Origin: a bacterium
GTDB lineage: Bacteria > UBP6 > UBA1177
Assembly: GCA_017961325.1 (NCBI GenBank)
Contig: JAGCXM010000030.1
Span: forward strand, 1-64,000
Length of the DNA stretch: 64,000 nt
Direction: 5' to 3'
In this document: in pieces, positions 15,747 through 25,601 of the stretch
How positions within the stretch are numbered: the stretch's first letter is position 1
Layout: each line of letters starts with the position of its first letter
The notes under the pieces: generated by a model
Databases searched by the model: none
The model's input: only the letters and a program-made list of their open reading frames with translations
Told to the model about the DNA's origin: nothing
Made by a program: the position numbers and the translations under genes

Positions 15747-16280
15747 TCAATTTTTGCTGTCAGAATATTCAGCCGATCTTTCCTTCATCGCTATGCAGAA
15801 AAGCTCGAGCGGCAGGTGGCAGTAGCCGTTGGGATTTTTGACAAGATATTTCTGGTGATACTCTTCGGCGGGATAGAAGTTTTCAAGCGGCATGACTTCG
15901 ACCGCAAATTTTTCAGCTTTTTCGCCGAGAACAAGTTTTTCGCTTTTTACAGCTGCCTCGATATCAGGAAGAAGCGTTTCATCGGTGTAATAAATTCCGG
16001 TTCGGTACTGGATCCCGCAGTCGCATCCCTGCTGGTTGACCGAGAGCGGATCTATTGCTTTGAAGTAATAAGCGATGAGTTTCTGTGTCGGGAGAAGAGT
16101 TTCGTCGTATTCGACTTTCACCGTTTCGGCGTGTCCGCTGCCGCCGCAGACATCCTGATAGCTCGGATCTTCAGTTTTTCCGTTAGCGTATCCGACGACT
16201 GTTGATTTTATGCCGCTAAACTGGTCGAAAAAGCGCTGCGTTCCCCAGAAACAACCGCCTGCAAGATAGATAGTTTTCAT
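15747..16280 (-). CDS. msrA: Peptide-methionine (S)-S-oxide reductase MsrA
   Basis: Repairs oxidised methionine. The 177-residue protein begins MKTIYLAGGCFWGTQ, which contains the catalytic Cys of the GCFWG motif. It has GYANGKTEDPSYQDVCGG, GHAETVKVEYD and GIQYRTGIYY, and ends with a C-terminal region suited to the resolving step. GGAGGAAGC precedes the ATG. It is a single gene with no fused MsrB. Confidence 0.94.
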   Translation of the reverse strand: MKTIYLAGGCFWGTQRFFDQFSGIKSTVVGYANGKTEDPSYQDVCGGSGHAETVKVEYDETLLPTQKLIAYYFKAIDPLSVNQQGCDCGIQYRTGIYYTDETLLPDIEAAVKSEKLVLGEKAEKFAVEVMPLENFYPAEEYHQKYLVKNPNGYCHLPLELFCIAMKERSAEYSDSKN

Positions 16281-16294
16281 TGCTTCCTCCCTAA

Positions 16295-17797
<1,503 letters not shown>

Positions 17798-17817
17798 TTT
17801 TTATTATTGTTCTTTGT

Positions 17818-17839
17818 GAGACGTTTCATGAAACGTCTC
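17818..17839. promoter_or_regulatory. 22-bp perfect palindrome between ahcY and the glycosyltransferases
   Basis: Arms GAGACGTTTCA and TGAAACGTCTC are directly joined. With no loop and no T-run it is not a normal terminator. It could be an operator for a dimeric regulator or an RNA hairpin. Confidence 0.5.
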
Positions 17840-17861
17840 TATGGTGATATCTGGAGATTTT

Positions 17862-18692
17862 ATGAAATTTTCGATAGTCATTCCTAGTTACAATCAGGGC
17901 GAATTTCTTGAACGGACGCTTCTTTCGGTCATAAATCAGGGCGTTGACACAGAAATCATCGTTATCGACGGCGGTTCGACCGACAATTCGGTTGAAATCA
18001 TTAAAAAATACGAAGACAAGATTGCATACTGGGTTTCCGAAAAGGACCGCGGTCAGAGCCACGCGCTGAACAAAGGTTTTGCTCATGCGACAGGAGACAT
18101 TTTCGGCTGGCAGAACAGTGACGACGTCTACATGCCCGACGCGTTCAGGAAAGTTCAGGAAGTTTTCGAGAAATTCCCTCAGAAAACAATTGTTTATGGC
18201 AACTGGTATGAAATTGACGAAAACGACAACGTCATCGACAAAACCTATTCGGCACCGAAACCGAGAGTTCCTCATTTTTCTTATGAGGGGTTTGACTGCT
18301 ACAACCAGACTATGTTCTGGCGCAGAAGCGTTCACGAAAAATTCGGTCAGCACGACGAAAGGCTTCACATGCTCATGGACGGAGACATGATTTTCCGCTT
18401 CATTTTTCAGGAAGGAGTAGATTCCTTCTATAAAATCAATGACTTCCTTGCTGCATTCAGGCGCACTTCGACGCAGAAAAGCCCTGACGACCACCTGAAT
18501 GAAACGACGATTCTGAATGAAAAAATGCTTGCTGAAAAATTCGGTTTTCCGCCTGAAAACAGTTTTGCCGGAAAATATTACCGGGTGCGTCACAGATTCG
18601 CAAAACTCTGGTGGCATCTGACCCAGGGAGGCATCCGCTACACCTTGCACAAATTCTGGCGCGGTTACAGAAAAAGGGGAAAAATTTTCTGA
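17862..18692 (+). CDS. Family 2 glycosyltransferase
   Basis: A 276-residue GT-A enzyme transferring a sugar from a nucleotide donor. It has FSIVIPSYNQGEFLERTLLS, IVIDGGSTDNSVEII, SHALNKGFAHATGDIFGWQNSDD (metal-binding acid pair) and the acceptor-side segment CYNQTMFWRRSV. ATG 17862 is favoured over 17841 because TGGAG lies upstream and the fold starts at once. It overlaps the next glycosyltransferase, so both probably act on the same surface glycan. Substrate unknown. Confidence 0.88.
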   Translation: MKFSIVIPSYNQGEFLERTLLSVINQGVDTEIIVIDGGSTDNSVEIIKKYEDKIAYWVSEKDRGQSHALNKGFAHATGDIFGWQNSDDVYMPDAFRKVQEVFEKFPQKTIVYGNWYEIDENDNVIDKTYSAPKPRVPHFSYEGFDCYNQTMFWRRSVHEKFGQHDERLHMLMDGDMIFRFIFQEGVDSFYKINDFLAAFRRTSTQKSPDDHLNETTILNEKMLAEKFGFPPENSFAGKYYRVRHRFAKLWWHLTQGGIRYTLHKFWRGYRKRGKIF

Positions 18693-19858
18693 TGAAAATA
18701 GTTTCGATCACCACGGCATTTCCGAGAAGTGATTCCGATGTCCTGATTCCGTGGATAATCCGTCTGATTACTCTTTTGAAAGAAAAGGGAGTCGAAACCG
18801 ACGTTTTTACTTCGTCATACTGCGGAAGAAAAAGCGAAATCAGCAGAAATATCAACGTGTTCAGATTTAGATATTTTTTCAGGAAATGGGAAAAGCTGAG
18901 CCACGACATGTCGGTTCCCGAAAAACTGAAAGGCAACAAGCTTTATTTCCTTGTATTGCCGTTTTTTATGATTTTCGGAATGATTTCAGCTTGTTTTTAT
19001 GCCAAAAAAAATGATTTCGACATTATTCACGTCCATTTCCCCTTTCCTTTGGCTTTGTTCGGAATGGTGATGAAGTCTGTTTCAAAAAAACCGCTCGTAA
19101 TGACGTGTCACGGAAGCGAAGTCAACATGGCGAAAAAAAATCCGGTTTTCAGAAAAATATTCAATTTTATGCTGAAATATGCCGATTTTATTACGGTAAA
19201 TTCGACTTTTATGAAAAACGAGGTCGAAAAAATAATCCGAAACAAAAATGTCGGGATAATTCCGATGGGTGCCGGAATCGGTGAGATTGCTGCAAAAGAA
19301 ACTGTAAAGAAAGAACAGAAAACGAAGACAAAAATTCTTTTCGTCGGACGTCTGATTGAAGTAAAAGGGGTAAAATATCTCATTGATGCCGTTAAACTGC
19401 TTGATCCGGAAAAATTCGAGCTTCACATCGCCGGAGACGGTCCGGAGCGTGAAAAACTTGAAAAAACAGCACCTGAAAACGTAATTTTCCACGGTTATCA
19501 GACTGGAAAAAATCTCGAAGAACTCTATAGGAACGCAGATGTTTTCGTTCTTCCGTCAATTGTGGACAATGCAGGATATACGGAAGGTCTGGGAACGGTT
19601 CTTCTTGAAGCCGCGAATTTTTCAATTCCTTTAATCGGAACGGATGTCGGAGGGATTCCCGACATAATAATCGACGGAAAAACCGGACTTCTGGTTCCGC
19701 AGAAAGATCCTGATGCACTCTGCAGAGCGATAAAAACTCTTGCCGAAAACAGGGCTTTGTGCGGAAAATTGACGGAAAACGCTCATAAACACGTGAAGGA
19801 CAACTTTTCGTGGGAAGTCATAACGGAAAAGTTTTTTGAAATTTATTCCAAATTCTAA
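18692..19858 (+). CDS. Family 4 glycosyltransferase
   Basis: A 388-residue GT-B enzyme. The N-terminal Rossmann half starts MKIVSITTAFPRSDSD and contains HVHFPFPLALFG. The C-terminal half has VGRLIEVKGVKYLIDAV, LHIAGDGPEREKLE and YTEGLGTVLLEAANFSIPLI followed by GTDVGGIPDII, the donor-binding E-x7-E region. The ATG overlaps the stop of the family 2 gene, so the 27 upstream codons of the open frame are not used. The two probably act in one exopolysaccharide or lipooligosaccharide pathway. Confidence 0.9.
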   Translation: MKIVSITTAFPRSDSDVLIPWIIRLITLLKEKGVETDVFTSSYCGRKSEISRNINVFRFRYFFRKWEKLSHDMSVPEKLKGNKLYFLVLPFFMIFGMISACFYAKKNDFDIIHVHFPFPLALFGMVMKSVSKKPLVMTCHGSEVNMAKKNPVFRKIFNFMLKYADFITVNSTFMKNEVEKIIRNKNVGIIPMGAGIGEIAAKETVKKEQKTKTKILFVGRLIEVKGVKYLIDAVKLLDPEKFELHIAGDGPEREKLEKTAPENVIFHGYQTGKNLEELYRNADVFVLPSIVDNAGYTEGLGTVLLEAANFSIPLIGTDVGGIPDIIIDGKTGLLVPQKDPDALCRAIKTLAENRALCGKLTENAHKHVKDNFSWEVITEKFFEIYSKF

Positions 19859-21048
19859 ACCAGTATTCCTGCGATGTTGGCGGTGAGAAGGCACGCGAAC
19901 GTGCCGGCGATGAGCGCCTTTATTCCAAGGGAAGCGATTTCGCTTCTTCTTTCAGGAGCCATTGCTCCGATGCCGCCTAAAAGAATCGCTATTGATCCGA
20001 AATTCGAGAATCCGCAGAGGGCGTAAATCGAAATTATCGTGCTTCTTTCCGAAAGCATCGTTGCTGTGTCTGCGTTCATTTTTGCAAGTGAATCGTATGC
20101 AATGAACTCGTTGAGAACCGTTTTCTGCCCGAGCAGAGTGCCGACCTGCGAAGTTTCTTCCCACGGAACACCCATCAGAAAGGCGAGCGGTTTGAAAATG
20201 ATGCCCAAAACCTCTTCCATCGAAGTGCCGAAAATGGAGAAAATGTAGTTGAACATTGCGACGAAAGCGATGAATGCAATGAGCATTGCAGCAACGTTTA
20301 TCGCGAGAAAAATGCCCTCGCTTGCGCCTCTCGCCGCGGCGTCGAGAGCGTTTCTGTCGGTAACTTCGATTTTGATTCCGCTCTGCGTCGCCGTCTGCGG
20401 AGTTCCAGTCTCCGGAACCATGATTTTCGCCATGACTATTGCAGCCGGCGCACTCATCACGCTTGCCGCAATCAGATGTCCCGCGTCAATTCCCATCTGG
20501 ATGTAAGCCGCGAGAACTCCGCCAGCGACTGTCGCCAGACCGCCCGTCATAAGACACATGATTTCGCTTCGCGTCATTGTTTTGATGTATGGTTTGACGA
20601 CGAGGGGGGCTTCGGTCTGTCCGATGAAGATGTTCGCTGCCGCCGAAAGGCTTTCCGCACCGCTCGTTTTAAGGAGTTTTACGAAAACCCATGCGAAAAT
20701 TCTTACGAAAAATTGCAGGATTCCGAAGTAGTAGAGGACTGCGAAAAACGACGAAAAAAAGATTATCGTCGGCAGCACCGAAAGGGCGAAGGAAAATTTG
20801 TCAAGCAGACCTCCGAATACGAACTGCGACCCTTCCGTAGTGAAACTCGTGATTTTAGAGAAACATTTGTTGAGAAAGTCGAAGATGATTTTTCCCGGTG
20901 AGGTCTTCAGAACGAAAAAGGCGAAAACGAACTGGATCAGCAGACCGTAGACGACAAGCCTGAAGTCGACTTTTTTCCGGTTTTCGCTCAGCAGCCACGC
21001 CACGAGGACGAAAACTCCGATTCCGAGCAGACTGATTAAACGATACAT
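19855..21048 (-). CDS. nupC: Concentrative nucleoside transporter (NupC/CNT)
   Basis: A 397-residue inner-membrane permease with 8-10 hydrophobic segments. CNT signatures are visible: NIFIGQTEAPLVVKPY, MTGGLATVAGGVLAAY, and CGFSNFGSIAI near the end. It imports nucleosides with a cation. GGAGAAT precedes the ATG. It lies 14 nt downstream of the ROK gene on the same strand and overlaps the glycosyltransferase end by 4 nt (convergent). With udk nearby it suggests nucleoside scavenging. Confidence 0.93.
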   Translation of the reverse strand: MYRLISLLGIGVFVLVAWLLSENRKKVDFRLVVYGLLIQFVFAFFVLKTSPGKIIFDFLNKCFSKITSFTTEGSQFVFGGLLDKFSFALSVLPTIIFFSSFFAVLYYFGILQFFVRIFAWVFVKLLKTSGAESLSAAANIFIGQTEAPLVVKPYIKTMTRSEIMCLMTGGLATVAGGVLAAYIQMGIDAGHLIAASVMSAPAAIVMAKIMVPETGTPQTATQSGIKIEVTDRNALDAAARGASEGIFLAINVAAMLIAFIAFVAMFNYIFSIFGTSMEEVLGIIFKPLAFLMGVPWEETSQVGTLLGQKTVLNEFIAYDSLAKMNADTATMLSERSTIISIYALCGFSNFGSIAILLGGIGAMAPERRSEIASLGIKALIAGTFACLLTANIAGILV

Positions 21049-21062
21049 TTTATTCTCCTGAG

Positions 21063-21944
21063 TTAATTAAAAAGCAGTTCGACAGCACCGATTGCTCCGG
21101 AATCGGTGTGAAGCGCAGCAGGAACGATTTTTACGTTTTTAGCGCTTATCGAAAAGGCGAAAGCCGAAACTTTTTCCCTTATCGGATTCAGAATCAGATC
21201 CCCGAGCTGCGAGACTCCGCCGCCGACAACGATTATCTGCGGGTTCAAAAGCGTCGCGACATTTGCAAGGAATATTCCCAATCCGTTTGTGATGTGCGAC
21301 AGTGCGGCTTTTGCACCCTGGTCGTTTTTTTCAATAAGTTCCGCAAGTTGTGTCGTCGGAAGCCCGAAAAGCCTTTCAACTGCCGGACCTGCGAATTTCT
21401 GTTCGAGGATCGAACCGTCAAGCAGTTTCATCTGTCCGAATTCGCCGGCTGCACCGTCAGCGCCGTGATAGATTTTTCCGTCGATGATTATCGCCGAGCC
21501 GATACCCGTGCTCACCGTGATGTAGAAGACATGCCTGAAGCCTCTCGCAGCCCCGAGCCTTGTTTCGGCCAGACCGGCGACACGCGCGTCGTTTTCGACA
21601 AAAACGGGAACGTTGAGGCGTTCGCTTATGATTTTTCTCACTTCGATATTTTTCCATCCGGCAAGGTTGGGGCAGTCGTAGACGAGCCCTTTTTCGTAGT
21701 TTACCGGCCCAGGAACGCCGATGCCGATTCCCGAAAGGTTTTCGGCGGAAATGCCGCATTCTCTGCATGAAATGTCCAGTGATTTGAAAATGTTGTCCAT
21801 AACGGTGCCGACTCCGCCGGAAGCCTCCGTCGGGATTCTGGTCCTGGCCAGGACATTTTTTTTGGAATCGGTCACGACCGTCAGAATTTTTGTTCCGCCG
21901 AGATCTATTCCGGCGAAAAACCTGTTTTTCCCTGAATTGTTCAT
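21063..21944 (-). CDS. ROK-family sugar kinase-like protein lacking the zinc motif
   Basis: A 293-residue protein with the ASKHA ATP-binding signature FAGIDLGGTKI, GIGVPGPVN and VENDARVAGLAE, followed by YITVSTGIGSAIIIDGKIY and GADGAAGEFGQM. The canonical ROK zinc motif (CXCGXXGCXE) that normally follows is absent. The sequence runs MKLLDGSILEQKFAGPAVE without any Cys. The catalytic Asp of the ND motif is kept. It may be a glucokinase-like enzyme with an altered sugar site. ATG 21944 follows AGGTG. It is first in an operon with nupC. Confidence 0.8.
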   Translation of the reverse strand: MNNSGKNRFFAGIDLGGTKILTVVTDSKKNVLARTRIPTEASGGVGTVMDNIFKSLDISCRECGISAENLSGIGIGVPGPVNYEKGLVYDCPNLAGWKNIEVRKIISERLNVPVFVENDARVAGLAETRLGAARGFRHVFYITVSTGIGSAIIIDGKIYHGADGAAGEFGQMKLLDGSILEQKFAGPAVERLFGLPTTQLAELIEKNDQGAKAALSHITNGLGIFLANVATLLNPQIIVVGGGVSQLGDLILNPIREKVSAFAFSISAKNVKIVPAALHTDSGAIGAVELLFN

Positions 21945-21968
21945 CTCGCACCTCAAAAAATACGGGAT

Positions 21969-21997
21969 AATTTAGAACTTCTTTCAATTCTTTGCAA
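21969..21997 (-). promoter_or_regulatory. Promoter of ROK-nupC
   Basis: Minus strand TTGCAA (21997-21992), 17-nt spacer, TAAATT (21974-21969), 25 nt before the ATG. Confidence 0.5.
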
Positions 21998-22090
21998 TAA
22001 AAAAGGCGGATCATGCAGCCGGTTTTTATTATCGCATTCTTTTTGATTTTTAGTATAATCGTATGTCTTTTGATTCTTGCGGAGTTTAAA

Positions 22091-23215
22091 ATGAAAAAAT
22101 TTTTCATGATTTTCTCATTGATTTTGATTTTTTCGGTTTCAGGCTGCTGGAAAAAAGATAAAAAAGGGTGTGAGCCCAATCCGTGCTATGATATTGAACA
22201 TGCAACAGATGTCTGCGAAGAAGAAGGCTGGGGCGGAGAGGATTTTTCCTGCGCATGTGAAGGAAATTATTTATGGGATCCGCGCAAATCCGAAAAAAAA
22301 TGCGTAGATCCGTGTGAAAGCAAACCGTGCGACATCACAGGTTCAACAGGAATCTGCACAGCATCGAGATACGACAAATACGAATGCGGATGCGAAAAAG
22401 GTTTTTTCTGGGAAGAGGATGAATTGAAATGCATCGACCTGTGCGACCCCAACCCCTGCAAAGACATCAGCCATTCGACAGGAGTTTGTAAAAAGGAGGA
22501 CGGATGGAGTGATGATGATCCACAGCATTATGTCTGCGGTTGTGAGGAAAACTATTTCTGGGACTCGTGCAAATGTGTCAATCCGTGCGAGCCGAATCCC
22601 TACAAGTCCGATCCGTGCGGGAATCTTCAAAATCTAAAAGAATGTATCCCGAAATCTGCAAGTGAATACACCTGCATCTGCAAAACCGGATCCCGTTGGA
22701 ACGGAGAAGAGTGCATTGAAATGAATGAATGCAGCCCCGGCGACTCTCTTCCGTGCAAAGACTCTTCAACAGGACTCATCTGGTCATCGAAATACCGCGA
22801 CAATAAATACCACAAAAAATGCGGAAATCTCTCCGAAGGGAATTTATACAACTGGGAAACGCCTTCGATAGGTCAGCTGAGAACATTGATCCGGAACTGC
22901 CGAAACTCCGAAACAAACGGGTTATGCCAAATTTCCGACAAATGTTATGATGAGGAGTGCTACTCTGCCAGAATATGCAAAGGCTGCAGCCAGGATGACA
23001 GCGGCAGATACAGCATAATAGGCGATTGGGAACAATTTTGGTCGGGAACATCTTACGCCCCTGAAACAGCATGCTTCTGGGCGGTAAATTTCAGCAACGG
23101 AGCAATAGAGACCGTATGCATTCCAAATGACAGCATCACTCAAAATATCCGCTGCACGCGATGCCTTGAAGACGACTATGAGTGGAACGGAACCGAATGC
23201 GTTAAAAAAGAGTAA
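22091..23215 (+). CDS. EGF-like Cys-rich lipoprotein with C-terminal Lcl/DUF1566-type domain
   Basis: A 374-residue lipoprotein. Signal peptide MKKFFMIFSLILIFSVSGC with lipobox VSGC, followed by KKDKKG. Four to five repeats of about 45 residues follow (CxPNPCxDIxHxTxVC...FxCxCExNYxWD), EGF-like in Cys spacing. The C-terminal 130 residues (LIWSSKY, ETPSIGQLRTLIRNC, EQFWSGTSYAPETACFWAVN) match the Lcl_C/DUF1566 carbohydrate-binding-like fold. I start at ATG 22091 (GGAG upstream). A TATAAT at 22054-22059 lies inside the longer open frame, which argues against that earlier start. Probably a surface adhesion protein. Confidence 0.8.
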   Translation: MKKFFMIFSLILIFSVSGCWKKDKKGCEPNPCYDIEHATDVCEEEGWGGEDFSCACEGNYLWDPRKSEKKCVDPCESKPCDITGSTGICTASRYDKYECGCEKGFFWEEDELKCIDLCDPNPCKDISHSTGVCKKEDGWSDDDPQHYVCGCEENYFWDSCKCVNPCEPNPYKSDPCGNLQNLKECIPKSASEYTCICKTGSRWNGEECIEMNECSPGDSLPCKDSSTGLIWSSKYRDNKYHKKCGNLSEGNLYNWETPSIGQLRTLIRNCRNSETNGLCQISDKCYDEECYSARICKGCSQDDSGRYSIIGDWEQFWSGTSYAPETACFWAVNFSNGAIETVCIPNDSITQNIRCTRCLEDDYEWNGTECVKKE

Positions 23216-23229
23216 ACCTGGAGGATAAA

Positions 23230-23979
23230 ATGGACGAAAAAATCAAAAAACTGCGTGATCTCATCGAAGGATCGGAAAACATCGTATTTTTCGGAGGCGC
23301 CGGAGTATCGACCGAAAGCGGTGTTCCCGATTTCAGAAGCAAGGACGGGCTCTACAACCAGCACGATGTCCAGTTTGAAAAATACCGCCCGGAATACCTG
23401 CTCAGCCACAGCTGCCTTGTGGACCACCCTGAGGTATTTTTTGAGTTCTACAGGCAGAAAATGGACGCGAGAGGAGTAAAACCGAATGCGGCGCACTATT
23501 TTCTTGCCGAACTTGAAAAGCGAGGCAAACTCAAAGCTGTGGTCACTCAGAATATCGACGGGCTTCACCAGAAAGCAGGAAGCAAAAATGTTTACGAGAT
23601 CCACGGCACGACGACACGCAACTACTGCGCTAAATGCGGGAAAAAATATCCGGCAGACTACATTTTCGAATCGAAGGAGCGCATTCCCCGCTGCGACTGC
23701 GGAGGGATCGTGCGCTGCGACGTCACTCTTTACGAAGAACAGCTTCCGGCGGATGCGGTGACAAAGGCAATTTCGGCAATTTCCTCGGCCGATATGCTGA
23801 TTATCGGAGGAACATCGCTTTCAGTCTATCCCGCGGCATCGTATGTCGGTTATTTCCGCGGCAGACACCTTGTCATCATCAACAAAGAACACCTTGTTTA
23901 CAAACTCGATCCGCAGAACGACCTTGAAATAAACGAACCGATAGGAAAAGTTTTTTCTGAAATTCAAAATTTGGTCTGA
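23230..23979 (+). CDS. cobB: NAD-dependent protein deacylase (sirtuin)
   Basis: A 249-residue Sir2 enzyme that removes acyl groups from lysines using NAD. It has GAGVSTESGVPDFRS, TQNIDGLHQKAGS and the catalytic His in YEIHGTTTRNYC. The zinc site is CAKCGKKY plus CDCGG, and GGTSLSVYPAASY closes the NAD pocket. GGAGG precedes the ATG, 14 nt after the lipoprotein stop. It is convergent with the tmRNA gene. Confidence 0.93.
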   Translation: MDEKIKKLRDLIEGSENIVFFGGAGVSTESGVPDFRSKDGLYNQHDVQFEKYRPEYLLSHSCLVDHPEVFFEFYRQKMDARGVKPNAAHYFLAELEKRGKLKAVVTQNIDGLHQKAGSKNVYEIHGTTTRNYCAKCGKKYPADYIFESKERIPRCDCGGIVRCDVTLYEEQLPADAVTKAISAISSADMLIIGGTSLSVYPAASYVGYFRGRHLVIINKEHLVYKLDPQNDLEINEPIGKVFSEIQNLV

Positions 23980-23998
23980 AAACTGTCTGAAAACAAAC

Positions 23999-24345
23999 TG
24001 GTGGAGATGGCGGGAATCGAACCCGCGTCCAAAAAGGGGGAAAATCTAACATCTACATGCTTAGCTGTCTGTTTTAATGAGTGTTCGAGCTCCCAGCAGC
24101 AGGATCTCTCGCACTTTTTCGCAATTGATTTCGCTTCCCGCACCCTGCGAAAAGGTTTGGGTCGCTATTCCGCTATTTGTCGCCCTTGCTGAAGCCGCGG
24201 ACATGCCGCAGAAGGACGGGCAGGCTTATGCTGCCAATGCAAAATCGTTATTTGCGTTTCTTGTTTTGCCGCTTTTTACGAGGCCAGCGGCGCCTCGGCA
24301 TGCAGTTGGAAACTCCAACCTCCCTGTCGAAACCAAGTCATCCCC
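23999..24345 (-). ncRNA. ssrA: Transfer-messenger RNA (tmRNA)
   Basis: The minus strand from 24345 begins GGGGATGACTTGGTTTCGAC and ends with the T-arm GCGGGTTCGATTCCCGC and CCATCTCCACCA. GGGGATG pairs with CATCTCC as the acceptor stem, and CCA is encoded. The tag reading frame GCA...TAA lies at 24255-24226 and encodes ANNDFALAA, giving AANNDFALAA with the charged Ala. The GGCCTCGTAAAAAGC segment ahead of it matches the usual pseudoknot/resume region. Length 347 nt. Confidence 0.97.
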
Positions 24346-24381
24346 GATTGTCAAAGAATCGTTCCTGAAAGAACGTCAAAA

Positions 24382-24409
24382 ATTATATGCCGGAAAATCT
24401 TTTTGTCAA
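24382..24409 (-). promoter_or_regulatory. Promoter of ssrA
   Basis: Minus strand TTGACA (24409-24404), 16-nt spacer, TATAAT (24387-24382): a perfect consensus. A leader of about 30 nt would be removed to form the mature 5' end. Confidence 0.8.
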
Positions 24410-24449
24410 GGTAAATATCGCAATTTGTTAATTTTTTTGAAAACGTCTA

Positions 24450-24477
24450 TTGCTTTTTTATTCATTTCAAGTATAAT
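24450..24477 (+). promoter_or_regulatory. Promoter of the duplicated-module lipoprotein
   Basis: TTGCTT (24450-24455), 16-nt spacer, TATAAT (24472-24477). It is divergent from the ssrA promoter. Confidence 0.6.
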
Positions 24478-24529
24478 GATTAAGACTTTTTTGAATTTGT
24501 TGTTTTGAGTCTAAGTTTTGGAGGTGAAA

Positions 24530-25294
24530 ATGAAAAAGTTCTATTTTATTTTGCTGGTATTCAGCGCAATGTTTTTTGCTATAGGTTGTTCCGGCGACGA
24601 AAAGGACGAACCCGACCCGACATATGAAGCAAGTGTCGTTGTTGGTGAACTCAATGGTGAATGCTATCCGAACAAAACCTGTAACGACGGATTTGTGTGC
24701 GATCCTGAAAAAAACATCTGCATTGAAAAACCTGAAGATCCGATTGATAATTCCAACAAATCCGATTCCGAAAATGAAGATTCTGACACGGCATCTGAAG
24801 CAAATGTCGGTATTGGTGAACTTAACGGTGAATGCTATCCGAACAAAACCTGCAACGACGGATTTGTATGCGATCCTGAAAAAAACATCTGCATTGAAGA
24901 AGTTGAAGAAGTTGAAGAAGTTGAAGAAGTTGAAGAACCGGATGATGACACTGACGATGATATGGACTGCGACGACTGCGGCACAGGCGGAGATGAAGAT
25001 GTGTTCGTAGATCCGTGTGAACCGAATATATGTTTGGAAGCAGAACATTCAGACGGTGTATGCACTCCCGATGCAGAATATGCAGAAGGTTTCTTTTGCG
25101 GCTGCGTTGCTGACCTCCTTGGTGATTATCAGTGGTACAACGGCAAATGCCGTAAGGTTGTATCCAAACATAAATGTGAGCAACTCGCGCAATTGGCCGA
25201 AGAAAGTTTTCCGATTCCTGATTGGGCTTCCACTGCCTTGGAATTTGTCTGCTACTGCTTTTCCGACACCTGCCTTCTCCTTTGGGAACCGTAA
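24530..25294 (+). CDS. Cys-rich lipoprotein with an internally duplicated module
   Basis: A 254-residue lipoprotein with signal peptide to lipobox FAIGC, then SGDEKDEPD. A 28-residue module beginning GELNGECYPNKTCNDG occurs twice (about residues 39-66 and 96-123), separated by an Asn/Ser/Asp linker. A four-fold EVE repeat and a poly-Asp stretch follow. Residues 160-254 form a second Cys-rich region (DPCEPNICLEAEHSDGVC...FFCGC, ending CYCFSDTCLLLWEP) similar to the EGF-like repeats of the lipoprotein at 22091. GGAGG precedes ATG 24530. Likely surface exposed. Confidence 0.78.
   Translation: MKKFYFILLVFSAMFFAIGCSGDEKDEPDPTYEASVVVGELNGECYPNKTCNDGFVCDPEKNICIEKPEDPIDNSNKSDSENEDSDTASEANVGIGELNGECYPNKTCNDGFVCDPEKNICIEEVEEVEEVEEVEEPDDDTDDDMDCDDCGTGGDEDVFVDPCEPNICLEAEHSDGVCTPDAEYAEGFFCGCVADLLGDYQWYNGKCRKVVSKHKCEQLAQLAEESFPIPDWASTALEFVCYCFSDTCLLLWEP
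24644..24934 (+). repeat. 84-bp direct repeat and 9-bp tandem repeats in the lipoprotein gene
   Basis: Two copies, 24644-24727 and 24815-24898, differ at only a few positions (offset 171 nt). They are followed by four tandem GAAGTTGAA units at 24899-24934. This indicates recent duplication by recombination. Confidence 0.88.
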
Positions 25295-25601
25295 TCCTTC
25301 TTTCTAGTTTATTCTTCCGATACAGTTTTAATTCAAACTGATTTTCAAAAACAAAAATATCTATGCCGGCAACTCTATTAGATCAAACGGTGTGTGGTTT
25401 GGGCTTGTTGAGATGCTGCTCAGGCAACAGGCGAATCTGTAAAGCGGAAATGATATTTTAGGCAGTGCGCAATATTAATCAGGCAAGTATCTGCAGGTGA
25501 AATAAAAACCTCATAGAGCCTTATAAGATTGGTTAGGAATAAGAAAGAAATGCTATAATGAGGAACGAGAAACTGATTGTTTGAGAGAATGTTTGATTTG
25601 C
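25295..25601. other. Intergenic region without a recognisable gene
   Basis: About 300 nt between two convergent lipoprotein genes. Frames on both strands are short and lack ribosome sites. No strong terminator stem was found. Confidence 0.45.

Noticed and set aside
24001-24192. Plus-strand ORF of 63 residues starting near 24001
   Set aside because: It lies entirely inside the tmRNA gene and reads its complement.
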